Positions 12,301-21,743 are shown, counted from the first letter of the stretch. The stretch is 64,000 nucleotides of DNA from Allomyces macrogynus ATCC 38327 (GCA_000151295.1 GG745346.1:342618-406617); one strand, 5' to 3'. Program-made: numbers and translations. The notes: generated from the sequence alone by a model not told the origin.

Positions 12301-12857
12301 ATGTCAAAGTGTCGCGATCGCGTACCGGCATCAATCTTGACGTCGTCGTGGTGGCCATGCGAAAACTTGCAGTTGTCGCCGTGCAGGCAGTTGCCGCTCA
12401 AAAAGTCGTTGCACACTACGAGCGGGAGAAGCGCGTCAGATCGTGCCATACAACCACCAGATCGAGTGGATGTCGTGTACATCGGTCTGAGCGGCCCCCA
12501 CTGCTCCGCGGCGACGCTGATGGCGCCGGTCGCAGGTCCTTGCCGCCCTTACCACCCTTGTTGGCGCCCTTGGTCGGATCCGAACCTGTAAAACGTACGC
12601 ACCGGGTCAATATCGACGCTCTCAGGCAACCGCATCACTCCACCTCAATCATGCGTACCCGGCGGATGGAAAAATGGGCATGACGCGCCACGGTAGCACT
12701 TTTTGCCCTTCTTGATAGATTCGCAGAGCGGCTTATACTTGCCGCTCGACGACGAGGCCGACCCCGCCGACTTGCCGCCATATGCGGGCTTCTTGCTCTC
12801 GCTGCGGCCGTAGGCCGGCTTAGACGCACCCTTGCGCGGCGGCGGAGCGCCGATCAT
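6379..12857 (-). CDS. ZNFX1/Hrr1-type SF1 RNA helicase with CCCH and NF-X1 zinc fingers
   Basis: Exons (minus): 12857-12659, 12585-12481, 12415-12326, then 12241-6379; introns are 65-84 nt. The product is about 2,085 aa once one base is restored near 11652. Order: Lys/Gly/Ser-rich start; three CCCH zinc fingers, one each in exons 1, 3 and 4 (the third VCPHLAKPGGCRDRAKCKYEH); a helical region; an Upf1-like helicase with Walker A GPPGTGKS (about 10250), CEEAGE (about 9390), GDHQQLRPG (about 9310) and motif VI NRVNVMLSRARQG (about 8560); a long Cys/His array of NF-X1 repeats (8440-7560); and a C-terminal Cys/His finger. ZNFX1 and fission yeast Hrr1 act with RNA-dependent RNA polymerase and Argonaute in RNAi. 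The frame shifts by one near 11652 (GACTCCACG): restoring one C gives continuous SVADSHATTAQVLARKLC. A short unconventional intron is a less likely alternative. Confidence 0.85.
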
Positions 12858-13206
12858 GGTGTGGTGCGTCGGACCGGGCTGATACGCTGAACTGCTGTCT
12901 TGGCGGGATCAAGTGCCTCGGTGCTCGATGGTCGTCGCGCGTCGACCCGGCTTTGGTTGGCCGGGGAGCGTGGATCAGCGCGGTGGCGATGGAGTGGGAG
13001 GCCTCGCCCGGTTTCGCGTTCTGGATGGCCGTGCACTGCCAAGGCCAGAGGTGCCCAAAACCCGCTCTGTCGTGGCGCCATGTTGGTGGTGGCGTCGGCA
13101 TGATTTGCAGTGTATCCGTCGCCCTGCCTCAGGCCTCGCCAGGCTGCTCGGCCGTTCGGCCGGGCTCGGATACCCGGAGGGTATCCGTCGCGCCAGCCTC
13201 GGCGTC
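12858..13206. other. Helicase upstream region and left flank of the retroelement
   Basis: No gene is supported. The last 70 bp contain an imperfect palindrome (GGATACCC...GGGTATCC at 13168-13187) and a motif GAGGGTATCC at 13177-13186. That motif recurs in inverted orientation just outside the right terminal repeat (18328-18337). The true element end may therefore lie here rather than at 13207. Confidence 0.5.
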
Positions 13207-13327
13207 CATGATCGTGAGAGGCGCCGTCTTCGGCGCTACAGACCTTTATTTGTGTGAACAAAAAACACTGAAAATGTGATCAACGTAAATAAAGGCGTCC
13301 ACTCCCACCTCCAGAGAACCTCGCCTC
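13207..13327 (+). repeat. Left inverted terminal repeat (121 bp)
   Basis: Reverse complement identical, base for base, to 18188-18308. It contains a GGCGCCG-TCTTC-CGGCGC-like hairpin near its outer end, and AAATAAA on each strand, which could serve as polyadenylation signals. Weaker similarity to the right end continues outward to about 13177. Confidence 0.95.
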
Positions 13328-13395
13328 TTCGAAAAGCCGCTGCAGACCGCACGACACCGTCCTGGGGGCCGATCTTCGTTCGCTTGCACCGCACC

Positions 13396-14394
13396 ATGAA
13401 CGTCAACCCCCCCAATGACCCCGCCGCCGTCCTCGCAGCCGCCCGCGCGGACATCGCGGCCAACCCCGACGGCCCACTCGCTCAGCTCCTCGCCGCTGCA
13501 CTCGCTCTTGCGGGGCCTGGCGACGGAGCCGCCCCTCCCCCCGCATATCAGACGCCCTGGCCGTGGCGCGATGCCCCGCCGGCCCCCCTCGTCGTCGACG
13601 ATGACGCTGACGGTGGCCGCTACACCGTCGAAGGCGCCCCTGCAGAGATCCTCGGCAGGTCCGCCCTCTCGTTCCGGGGCAGGTCGTCCGACGTCCTCCG
13701 ACACTACCCCCGCCCCAACGGTAGCGTCGACCAGGCCTCGCGGCTCGACGCCGCCCTCGTCGAGGCCGCTTCCAGGGCCAAGACCGGAGAGACTGTCAAG
13801 CAGCGCGACGACCGCGACCGCAAGCATCAGGAGTACCTTGGTCACGTCATCCGCGCGCTCGTGCCACTCGTGCACTTGTTGCACGTTGTCGACCACGAGC
13901 TCAACCTCGACGACCCCGAGCACGGACCCGAGCGCATCGCCGCAGACGCCGGCCGCTTGCGCACGGTCGTCCGGGACGCCCGCACCGCTGCCGTCGACGC
14001 CCTCAAGCTCACCGTCATCGGCAACGGTTCCATCGAACGCGCCCGCCGAGACGCGGTCATCAAGGACCTCAAGCTCGGCGAAGTCTTTGCCCAGCGCGCC
14101 AACGTTCCCAGCACCGACCGCGCCCTCCTGTTCGGGCCCGACGCCTTCCGCGAAGAGTTTGCCGAGCTCAACCGACGCCGCGACATGGAGCGTGTCGCTG
14201 GCGTCGCTGCCGCCGCCGCCGCCGCGGCCCGTCCCGCTCGCGTACCGGGAAACGGTCGTGGCCACGGTGCCCGCGGCGCAGGGGGCTACCGTGGCGGACG
14301 CGGCCGCGGTCGTGGTGGCACCTGCGCCAATGGCCAGCGGCGCGACCAGCCGCGGGCCGATGCCGACAACAACCGGGACGCCAACCGCGTCTGA
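13396..14394 (+). CDS. DIRS element ORF1, gag-like protein (332 aa)
   Basis: First ATG after the left terminal repeat. The protein has an Ala/Pro/Asp-rich N-terminus, a charged helical centre (TGETVKQRDDRDRKHQEYL, then VIRALVPLVHLLHVVDHELN) and an Arg/Gly-rich tail ([12 protein letters not shown]) suited to nucleic-acid binding. No zinc knuckle is present. Position, length and basic tail fit the structural ORF of DIRS-like elements, which has little primary conservation. The long antisense frame across it (14424-13246) is a GC-rich shadow. Confidence 0.75.
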   Translation: MNVNPPNDPAAVLAAARADIAANPDGPLAQLLAAALALAGPGDGAAPPPAYQTPWPWRDAPPAPLVVDDDADGGRYTVEGAPAEILGRSALSFRGRSSDVLRHYPRPNGSVDQASRLDAALVEAASRAKTGETVKQRDDRDRKHQEYLGHVIRALVPLVHLLHVVDHELNLDDPEHGPERIAADAGRLRTVVRDARTAAVDALKLTVIGNGSIERARRDAVIKDLKLGEVFAQRANVPSTDRALLFGPDAFREEFAELNRRRDMERVAGVAAAAAAAARPARVPGNGRGHGARGAGGYRGGRGRGRGGTCANGQRRDQPRADADNNRDANRV

Positions 14395-14426
14395 AGGCGC
14401 CGGCGTCCCCGGAGACGACGCCATGG

Positions 14427-16343
14427 ATGTCGACGTCGTCCCCGATTTGGCCCACCTGCCGCCTGGGTGGCCAGACGTCCTCGCGCGCGGACACTTGGGC
14501 CTCGATGGTCCGCGACGCGGAATCCTTGCGTTTGGTACGGCGTGGGGCCACGATCGACTTTATCCAGTCGCCGCGGCCCAACCTGACGCTCCGCCCGTTC
14601 AGGCTCCCGGAGGCCGACCGGGCGGTCATAGACAAGGAGGTCTCGGATTTGCTGGCCCGTCGCTGCATCGAGCCGACCACCGAGCCAGCCATGCTCATGA
14701 ACCCTTTCACGGTCGTCCAGCCCTCGGGCAAGATCCGGACCTGCTTCGATGCGAGACCTCTCAACCAGTTCGTCCGATTGCGTCGCTTCAAGATGTCGGG
14801 GATCTCGACCGTGCGCCATCTGATCCGTCGTGGCGACTACTTCGTGCGCCTCGACCTGAAGGACGCCTATCACTCGGTTCGCCTCGTGCCAGAAGTGCGG
14901 AGGTTTTGTTGTTTTCGGTGGAACGGGCAATTCTACCGTTTCACTGTACTCTTCTTTGGACTCAGTTCGGCGCCCCAGATCTTCTCGCGCCTCATGTCGT
15001 CAGCCCTGGCGCCCCTGGTCTCGTCGGGGATGCGCCTTGTGGCGTATCTGGACGACGTCCTCCTGCTCTGCTCGTCGCGCGAGGAGGCACTCCGTCAGCG
15101 CGACCAGTTGATTTCGCACCTCGGCTCACTTGGTTTCACGGTAGGCCTGGCCAAGTCCCAGCTGGAGCCGAGTACGACGACGACCTTCCTCGGCTTCTCG
15201 ATATGCTCCATATCGATGACCATCTCGGTCCCGCGCGACAAGGTCCGCAAGGTGTCCCGCGAGGCCAAGCGCTTGCTCCACTCGGTCTCGTCCACGCCGC
15301 GCAAGCTGGCCCAGTTCCTTGGCCTGGCCAACTCGCTGGCCCCGGTGGTGGCCCCGGCCGGGATCCAGCAGCGGTTCCTCCAGCGCAACCTGCACCATGG
15401 CCTGCGCCCGGGCCGCACGTGGGAGTGCCCGGTCCCGATCACGCAAGCGTCCCGCACGGAGCTCTCCTGGTGGGCGACCGAGTTCCCCGCCTGGAACGGC
15501 AGGGCCCTGATCCCGCCGCCGCCCGACTTGACCACGGACACGGACGCCTCAGCCTCGGGCTGGGGCGTGGTGACGCCTACGGGCACGGCCCGCGGGTGGT
15601 GGACGCGCCGCGAGTCCGACATGGGCTCGAACTGGCGTGAACTCAGGACGATCGAGATCGCGATCCGCCTAAACCTGTCGGCTTGGGCCGGCCGGACGGT
15701 ACTGATACGAACCGACAACATCACGGCCAGCTGCTACGTGAATCGCCAGGGCGGTCACGCGTCGACGCACCTGCTGGACCTGGCCAAGTCGATCTGGCAC
15801 CTGTGCATGCGTCACCGGATCGACCTGCGCGCCCAGTATCTCCCAGGCGAGCTCAACACGGCGGCGGATCGAGCCTCCCGGTCGATGGACAACAACCGGT
15901 ACGGACTGACGGACCGCAGGTTCCGGCGGTTGGAGGAGTGGTTTGGTCCGCGGACCCTGGACCTGTTCGCAGATCGCACGAACGCTCGGTGCCCTCGTTT
16001 TTGGTCGCTGCATCCAGACCCCGATGCGGACGCGGTCGACGCCTTCGCGCAGACGGCATGGCCCCGGCGGGGCGGCTACGCCTTCCCGCCCCCGATGCTG
16101 ATCCCTCAGGTGCTGCACTGCGTGCGCGCGCACCGGGTCAACGAGCTGGTCCTGGCGACACCGGCGTGGTACTCAGCGGCTTGGATGCCGCTGGTCCGAC
16201 GCCTGGCGCGCGCGGAGCCTCTTTGGCTTCCACCATCGGCGGCGTGGACCCCGCGCTTCCACTCTCACCGCGTGCTGCCCTCCTCGCGCGGGATCCTCTT
16301 GTGGCGCGTATCCTGGAGGGGCTCGCCACCTCCTCAGGTCTGA
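14427..16343 (+). CDS. DIRS element ORF2, reverse transcriptase/RNase H (638 aa)
   Basis: Reverse transcriptase fingers and palm lie at about residues 80-300, with the DLKDAYHSV block, FGLSSAPQIFSRLM and the catalytic YLDD box (LVAYLDDVLLL). RNase H follows at about 370-490 with the acidic series TDTDASASGWG, ELRTIEIAIR and RTDNITA. The C-terminal block (DLFADRTNARCP, then GGYAFPPPMLIPQVL) is the segment usually found after RNase H in DIRS and Ngaro elements. I see no adenine-methyltransferase DPPY motif. The frame is intact, so this copy could still make the enzyme. Its 3' end overlaps the recombinase frame by about 100 nt, as is common in this superfamily. The annotated start is the first in-frame ATG. 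Confidence 0.9.
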   Translation: MSTSSPIWPTCRLGGQTSSRADTWASMVRDAESLRLVRRGATIDFIQSPRPNLTLRPFRLPEADRAVIDKEVSDLLARRCIEPTTEPAMLMNPFTVVQPSGKIRTCFDARPLNQFVRLRRFKMSGISTVRHLIRRGDYFVRLDLKDAYHSVRLVPEVRRFCCFRWNGQFYRFTVLFFGLSSAPQIFSRLMSSALAPLVSSGMRLVAYLDDVLLLCSSREEALRQRDQLISHLGSLGFTVGLAKSQLEPSTTTTFLGFSICSISMTISVPRDKVRKVSREAKRLLHSVSSTPRKLAQFLGLANSLAPVVAPAGIQQRFLQRNLHHGLRPGRTWECPVPITQASRTELSWWATEFPAWNGRALIPPPPDLTTDTDASASGWGVVTPTGTARGWWTRRESDMGSNWRELRTIEIAIRLNLSAWAGRTVLIRTDNITASCYVNRQGGHASTHLLDLAKSIWHLCMRHRIDLRAQYLPGELNTAADRASRSMDNNRYGLTDRRFRRLEEWFGPRTLDLFADRTNARCPRFWSLHPDPDADAVDAFAQTAWPRRGGYAFPPPMLIPQVLHCVRAHRVNELVLATPAWYSAAWMPLVRRLARAEPLWLPPSAAWTPRFHSHRVLPSSRGILLWRVSWRGSPPPQV

Positions 16344-17202
16344 CAGTGGACGCTGCCCTCCTTGTGTTTTTTGCGGACCGCGACTCTACGACCGAGGCCC
16401 GTGTTTCACGTTTCCAGCACTTTGTTTCGTGGTGTCGGAATCTCGACACCGATCCTCTTGAGTACGCGCCCGATCGCCTCGCTTCCTGTCTTTCCGCTTT
16501 GTCCTCCCGTCTCGCCCCCTCCACGCTGCGCATGATTGCCGGCAGCGTCTCGGTGATTTGGCGCCTCCTGCATCCGTCGTTGCCGCCCGCCGGCGAGGCC
16601 GTCGTCATCACACGCCTGCTGAAGGCCGTCGCCCGTTCCCGTGCTGCCCCTCCGCCGGCTCCGTCGCGTGGCCGATGGGACCCACAGCCCCTGCTCGACA
16701 AGATTGCCTCCCGCTGGGCCGACCCGCTGGGCGAGCTGGACCTGGCCCGCTACACGCTGACTCTCCTCGCCCTCGCCACCGCGTGGCGCCCACGCTCGGA
16801 CCTGGGCCGGGTGCTCTTCGCGCACCTCGAGTTTGACATGGACAGCCCTGCACCTCCCGGCGCCTGGCACACGTGGCCACCCGAGTCGGTACCGGACTCC
16901 GTCACGCTCTCGGCCTGGCGGACCAAGACCTCTGACGACCTGGTCTCTGTGCGCGTGCGCGCGCTCTCCAGCGACCCCGACTTGTGCCCCGTCCGCTGGA
17001 CCTGGCGCTACGTCCAGCGCACGCGCCACAAACGCTCGTTCGACCCTGTTCCGGCCGACGCGCTCCTGTTCCTCCGCTCGACGGACTCGGGCCCTGCGTC
17101 CGAGACACGCTCGCGAAGTGGGTTCTAGTGCGTCCTGACTCTGCCAGCATCCACGCGACCGCTCACTCAATCTTCGCGGCGTGGCCGCCACTGTGGCCCG
17201 CC
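16244..17202 (+). CDS. DIRS element tyrosine recombinase, frameshifted and cut by the gap
   Basis: The frame opens inside the end of ORF2. It has an N-terminal SAM-like helical domain (RVSRFQHFVSWCRNL, then RLAPSTLRMIAGSVSVIW) followed by the catalytic domain with the first conserved Arg (LLALATAWRPRSDLGR). It terminates at 17128. One base to the side the frame continues as DTLAKWVLVRPDS and ATAHSIFAAW, which matches the His-x-x-Arg neighbourhood of YR enzymes. A missing G in the run at 17089-17091 explains the break. The remaining catalytic residues, including the Tyr nucleophile, fall in the gap. No ATG start is visible; translation may start by reinitiation or frameshifting. Confidence 0.75.
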
Positions 17203-17982
17203 NNNNNNNNNNNNNNNNNNNNNNNNNNNNNNNNNNNNNNNNNNNNNNNNNNNNNNNNNNNNNNNNNNNNNNNNNNNNNNNNNNNNNNNNNNNNNNNNNN
17301 NNNNNNNNNNNNNNNNNNNNNNNNNNNNNNNNNNNNNNNNNNNNNNNNNNNNNNNNNNNNNNNNNNNNNNNNNNNNNNNNNNNNNNNNNNNNNNNNNNNN
17401 NNNNNNNNNNNNNNNNNNNNNNNNNNNNNNNNNNNNNNNNNNNNNNNNNNNNNNNNNNNNNNNNNNNNNNNNNNNNNNNNNNNNNNNNNNNNNNNNNNNN
17501 NNNNNNNNNNNNNNNNNNNNNNNNNNNNNNNNNNNNNNNNNNNNNNNNNNNNNNNNNNNNNNNNNNNNNNNNNNNNNNNNNNNNNNNNNNNNNNNNNNNN
17601 NNNNNNNNNNNNNNNNNNNNNNNNNNNNNNNNNNNNNNNNNNNNNNNNNNNNNNNNNNNNNNNNNNNNNNNNNNNNNNNNNNNNNNNNNNNNNNNNNNNN
17701 NNNNNNNNNNNNNNNNNNNNNNNNNNNNNNNNNNNNNNNNNNNNNNNNNNNNNNNNNNNNNNNNNNNNNNNNNNNNNNNNNNNNNNNNNNNNNNNNNNNN
17801 NNNNNNNNNNNNNNNNNNNNNNNNNNNNNNNNNNNNNNNNNNNNNNNNNNNNNNNNNNNNNNNNNNNNNNNNNNNNNNNNNNNNNNNNNNNNNNNNNNNN
17901 NNNNNNNNNNNNNNNNNNNNNNNNNNNNNNNNNNNNNNNNNNNNNNNNNNNNNNNNNNNNNNNNNNNNNNNNNNNNNNNNNN
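17203..17982. other. Assembly gap (780 N)
   Basis: Run of Ns inside the retroelement. It hides the recombinase C-terminus and whatever follows. Frames drawn across it are meaningless. Confidence 0.99.
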
Positions 17983-18187
17983 TCTTTGTTCCTCTCGCCG
18001 TTTTGTTTTGGTCCCGCTTGCCTTGTTCCTTTCACTCCTTTGTGTCTCCGTCTCTTTGTTTGGCTCGCTTCGCTCGCTTCCTTGTCTGTGCCCTCCATCC
18101 TGTTGCGCCACGGGGCCCCCAACCGCCCGCCCTTGAGTTGGCCACCGTGGCGCCCGTTTGTTCGTTCGGCTGCCGCTACTTTTCTCC

Positions 18188-18308
18188 GAGGCGAGGTTCT
18201 CTGGAGGTGGGAGTGGACGCCTTTATTTACGTTGATCACATTTTCAGTGTTTTTTGTTCACACAAATAAAGGTCTGTAGCGCCGAAGACGGCGCCTCTCA
18301 CGATCATG
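18188..18308 (-). repeat. Right inverted terminal repeat (121 bp)
   Basis: Exact reverse complement of 13207-13327. The 205 bp between the gap and this repeat is T/C-rich on the plus strand and has no coding signal. Confidence 0.95.
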
Positions 18309-18762
18309 TCCGCCTCGCCAGGCGCTCGGATACCCTCACGGTCTTGCGCCAAGTCTTGGGTCGGCGTGTCGAGTTGGATGCCAAATGTCGGACAAGGACC
18401 GGCCAAACGGGCAGGTAACCGAGAGGAACTACGCTTGATCGCGTTTTTCTCACTTCACCTGATCTGCTCAACTCGACTCATTCACAAACTGGGCACCTTC
18501 CGAAATCATTTCGGTGTTTGGAATGCTACCCCCCCCCCCCTCCCCCCCCTCCCCCCACTCCGCAGCAGTCACGACTTGTCATGGGTGTAGCTTTCTCCAC
18601 TAAAGGCAAGCACCAAGCAAGGAATGACAACCCGCGCCTCATAAATATCTATTAGTCTGTGCTTGTTCAACAACATCGACATGCTGCATTTCACGCTAGC
18701 CATGTTCTCCTCATCTGCCTCCAATCACACCCGCCTCAAATTGAGCATATTTGCTCCCGGAA
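18309..18762. other. Right flank of the retroelement with a poly-C tract
   Basis: No gene is supported. A poly-C tract interrupted only by T lies at about 18530-18556. The first 30 bp contain GGATACCCTC, mirrored outside the left repeat. Confidence 0.5.
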
Positions 18763-19302
18763 TCAGCTTGCCCACGAACGGCTCTTCTCCACCACGTCGC
18801 ACACTTTGTGCAGGTTATCGAGAACGGCCATCGAAACCTTGCTGTTCTTGGTAAAGATGCGAAGTGGCTGCCTCCCCTGCTTTTGAGGTTCCCAGAAACC
18901 GGCAAGAAAGTAAAATTTCGAGAAGGAACCGACCGCTGCTCGGTGCGTTTCGGAGTATTGAGAATAAACTTCCGTGAACGCAGACGTAGCTGCAAGACCA
19001 AAAACCACTAACCGGAATGAGGAGACGTTTTGAGAGCAACAAAATGGCCCACCAGCCCCCAAGCATTGGGCCGAAGACTCCAGATAATATCCCCTTCGTT
19101 GATAGTGACTGGGTTCGCAGAATGAAATGATGAAAGAGGGCGATGCAAGTGCGACATGTGCGACATGTGCGAGCGCTGCTCGACGAGCCATAAACAGTAC
19201 GGATGGACAAATGGGCTCGAGCAGATCGTCAGGAAGCCGTTCAATGTGTGCGCGAGCTCCAGGCGATGTCAGGATTGATGCTTCCTGGAGAGCTCGATGC
19301 AT
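18763..19302 (-). pseudogene. F-box-like/LRR family pseudogene, N-terminal piece
   Basis: Reading the minus strand from 19302, an F-box-like segment is clear (HIERLPDDLLEPICPSV, then ALAHVAHVALASPSF). It aligns in spirit with LPFDVIEDIC and LNLALASPTFYAAAIH of the intact copy at 37395. After a frame change the sequence continues with NPVTINEGDIIWSLRP and NAWGLVGHFVAL. The dead copy just upstream at 19804-21280 carries the matching NPVTVFDIDVES and SAWALVGHLVML. Neither frame alone makes a complete protein, and no LRR domain follows, so this is a truncated dead copy. Confidence 0.55.
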
Positions 19303-19803
19303 GTGGTGATGGTGATGGCGCTGCTGGGGCGTATCTTAGTGCTGGTGGTCAATGGATTGCGAAAGATTCGGGAGAGACTTGGGCATGTCGGAAGAGGGAA
19401 GATGCAAATGTTGAGGAACCTTCCAAGGCAAATGTTGAGGAACCTTCCAAGGGACGGTGCGGCGGGAAGGGCTAAAGCTTCAAGAAAATTAGGCCTGGTG
19501 TTCAAGACAGGTGTTCCTGTCTGAAAATATACCGAGCAATGTTGCAATCCTGCCTCTAGCGCTACCATCCTCCGCGATGCAGACTCTTTTGAGAGAACTT
19601 GAAAATGCCTGACGAGTTTGCATATTCGTGAGAAATGATGGTTCGTTGTGCATGGTTTCCTCTGACTGTGCGCGACGGTTGATGTTTTTCGTGGACTGGA
19701 AATTTACGTGCATCACCCATGAACAACGCCTGCACGGTCAAATCTTTTTCTCCTCGCGCATCGTTTATTGCTGACAACTTGGCTTCTCTCCTCGAGAACG
19801 CAC
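19303..19803. other. Spacer between two pseudogenes
   Basis: No gene is supported. A 24-bp direct tandem duplication is listed separately. Confidence 0.5.
19404..19451 (+). repeat. 24-bp tandem duplication
   Basis: Two exact adjacent copies of a 24-bp unit beginning GCAAATGTTGAGG and ending CCTTCCAAG. Confidence 0.9.
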
Positions 19804-21280
19804 TCACCACTTCGGCTCCGCAAAGACGTCTTCACCCAGAATCAGCGACGCCTTGGCGGTCGTGCACGGATCGACCACCTCACATATCGCACCCAGCTCA
19901 TCCTGCACGGCGCGCGATAACCCACTGAAAATCATCACTCGAAGCCGGCGCTTTCGGCCCGTGAAGACCTCTCGCAACACTTCGACTAGCGCCTGGCAAA
20001 ACAAGTCATCAAACTTGGAGTGACGCAGGTCCAGCGCGCGCAGTGATCGAGGAAATGTGCTCACCCACACCTTGGGCATCAAGTCCTCAATTCCCCGCTC
20101 ACAGCCCGCCAGGACGAGAATATCAAGCTTCTGTGGGACAGGGAAAGGCAACGCATCAAGGCTGAGCCTGCGCAATGCCGGTGGTCATTGTGGGTGGCCC
20201 ACAAACCGCGCCAGCGCACGATATGTGAGTTTCGGCACCAGCGTGGCCGGGAGCGCCCATTCATGCGGGACGGAATCCTGGTTCATGGCATCAAAGAACC
20301 GGCCGCAGAGTCGCAGCGTGACAAGCAGCGGTGGGAGCAACTCGGCAAATGGAAACCGCACCCGAGTAATCTCGCGCGCCTACAATTACAGCTGGTGAAC
20401 CGTTGGTACGAGCTTGCTATAAATCGCCATGGCCACGCCCGTGCTCCATTGGAACACAGAGAAGGCTGCAGAGCATGTCATGAAGGGGAGCCAATCAAGA
20501 ACAGCAGCCGCCATTTCCGCCCATGTCGTGTTGCGAAACGATTCTGCTTCTGCCCACGCGTCGCTCCAAGCGAAAAACGAGCTCAGGAACCGAGAAGAGC
20601 ACGCTCAACCAATTTTGCTAGAGTATCCTCGAGCCGAAAATCACTTGCTGAGGTGGAGGGGTTCAAGATGAGTGACTGCACTGGAACCGCAGTCATGAGC
20701 AGGCCAATTTCTTCGACTGGCCACATGTCAAACCAAAACGTTGTGAGATAAGTCCATGTCGGGAGCAACTTAAAGACTGCTGGACATGTGCACTCACCAA
20801 ACGTGGGCTGATAGATCCGGAAGATGAGGGCAAGTGCAGCCAGCCTGCGCGGCGGGTCGTTGACGAGCAACGCCACGGCCTCAACTTCTGAGTTCTGCGC
20901 CAGGAACCGACCATGAATCCGTGTCTTTTGGCTGGCAGAGCGCAAATGCGCGGAATCGCAATCTTGGGGGTAAGACAAGAATCCACAGAGGATTTGCATG
21001 GAACCAGATCAAGCATCACAAGATGACCCACTAGGGCCCATGCGCTAGTTCGAGTGCCATGAACAGATTCCGATTCTACATCGATGTCGAAGACAGTGAC
21101 GGGGTTGACCGCCCGAAAAAGTGCTGTCGTGTCGTTCACCTGAATCGCCGTGTGGACAGCCACAGCAAACAAAGCGAACAATGCGAGGGAGAAATGGACA
21201 AGTGAGGCGCGACCAGCCAAGCGTAGTACGGCGTGGCAGGCAGGCTCGAGGAGCTCGTAAGGAAGTAGCTCGATGGGCGC
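19804..21280 (-). pseudogene. F-box-like/LRR family pseudogene, near full length
   Basis: The minus strand begins near 21275 with an F-box-like motif (IELLPYELLEPACHAVLR, then LVHFSLALFALFAVAVHT). It runs through NPVTVFDIDVES and SAWALVGHLVML. It then needs several frame changes to continue through VPVQSLILNPSTSASDF, VTLRLCGRFFDAMNQ and finally FPRSLRALDLRHSKFDDLF, an LRR unit, to a stop at 19804. At least three frameshifts and in-frame stops interrupt it. The order of motifs matches the intact copies, so this is an eroded whole gene rather than a chance resemblance. Confidence 0.55.
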
Positions 21281-21743
21281 ACAAGCTGATGTTGCGTTTG
21301 CTGCTTGTTCCCCTAGTCTAATTTAATTAAGATAATGGTCGTGGCGGCGCTATTGGCTGTCTTCATCTCGTTGGTGGTCCATTGATGGAGATCTTGCGAT
21401 GATGCCGAAGAAGGACTTGGACAGAATGTCGCACGAGGACGCGGGGTCGAAGCCGCCAAAAGAAAGAATGGATTTGAAAGATTTGAGCATGATTGTGAGC
21501 TCAGACGAGGAAGCGCAAAGTCCCGTGACCGCGTTCAATACCAAATATCGCCGTTTGTCTTCCAACTTGCTGATCCTCTCCACAACGTCGACCGGCCCCG
21601 AGCCTAGACCCACCACCACTGTCACCAGCTTCCCACAACCTGCTGCAAAGTGACGGCCGTCCACGAATCTCGGCCCTCCGACACCTCCCACCTCCGACTT
21701 GCCGCAACCCCGACCGCCATTACGACACTTCCGGCCTGGAACC
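21281..21743. other. Upstream region of the dynein-docking gene
   Basis: A plus-strand frame at 21399-21653 (84 residues, hydrophilic, with VSSDEEAQSP) and an overlapping minus-strand frame both look weakly protein-like. Neither has a recognisable family. A short upstream frame at 21338 (MVVAALLAVFISLVVH) is hydrophobic. I cannot decide whether any is real; the stretch may simply be promoter and 5' UTR. Confidence 0.25.

Larger units (their letters stand above)
13207..18308 (+). mobile_element. DIRS-like tyrosine-recombinase retrotransposon
   Basis: The element is bounded by perfect 121-bp inverted repeats (13207-13327 and 18188-18308). It encodes a gag-like ORF, a reverse transcriptase/RNase H ORF, and a partly overlapping tyrosine recombinase ORF, all on the plus strand. 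No DDE integrase, protease or LTR direct repeat is visible. Inverted termini plus RT-RH plus YR are diagnostic of the DIRS superfamily, which integrates through a circular intermediate without target-site duplication. A 780-N gap removes the recombinase C-terminus and probably the internal complementary region. The element is inserted about 350 bp upstream of the helicase gene. Perfect repeats suggest recent insertion, or an assembly collapsed onto a consensus. Confidence 0.9.

Noticed and set aside
12854..13261. 135-codon minus-strand frame between the helicase start and the retroelement
   Set aside because: It runs from inside the inverted repeat into the helicase first exon in the wrong frame, with no conserved motif.
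13246..14424. 392-codon open frame on the minus strand opposite the retroelement ORF1
   Set aside because: It begins outside the element's inverted repeat logic, is Gly/Val/Asp-rich in the way a reverse strand of GC-rich coding DNA is, and has no domain. The plus-strand gag-like frame is better supported by position and start codon.
13415..15640. 741-codon plus-strand frame across ORF1 and ORF2 of the retroelement
   Set aside because: It is out of frame with the YLDD and RNase H motifs and is Ser/Thr/Pro-rich low-complexity translation. It is a shadow of the two real frames.
16984..18279. Long frames spanning the N gap
   Set aside because: They exist only because Ns are read as unknown residues. 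Only the short recombinase segment before the gap (DTLAKWVLVRPDS) is informative.
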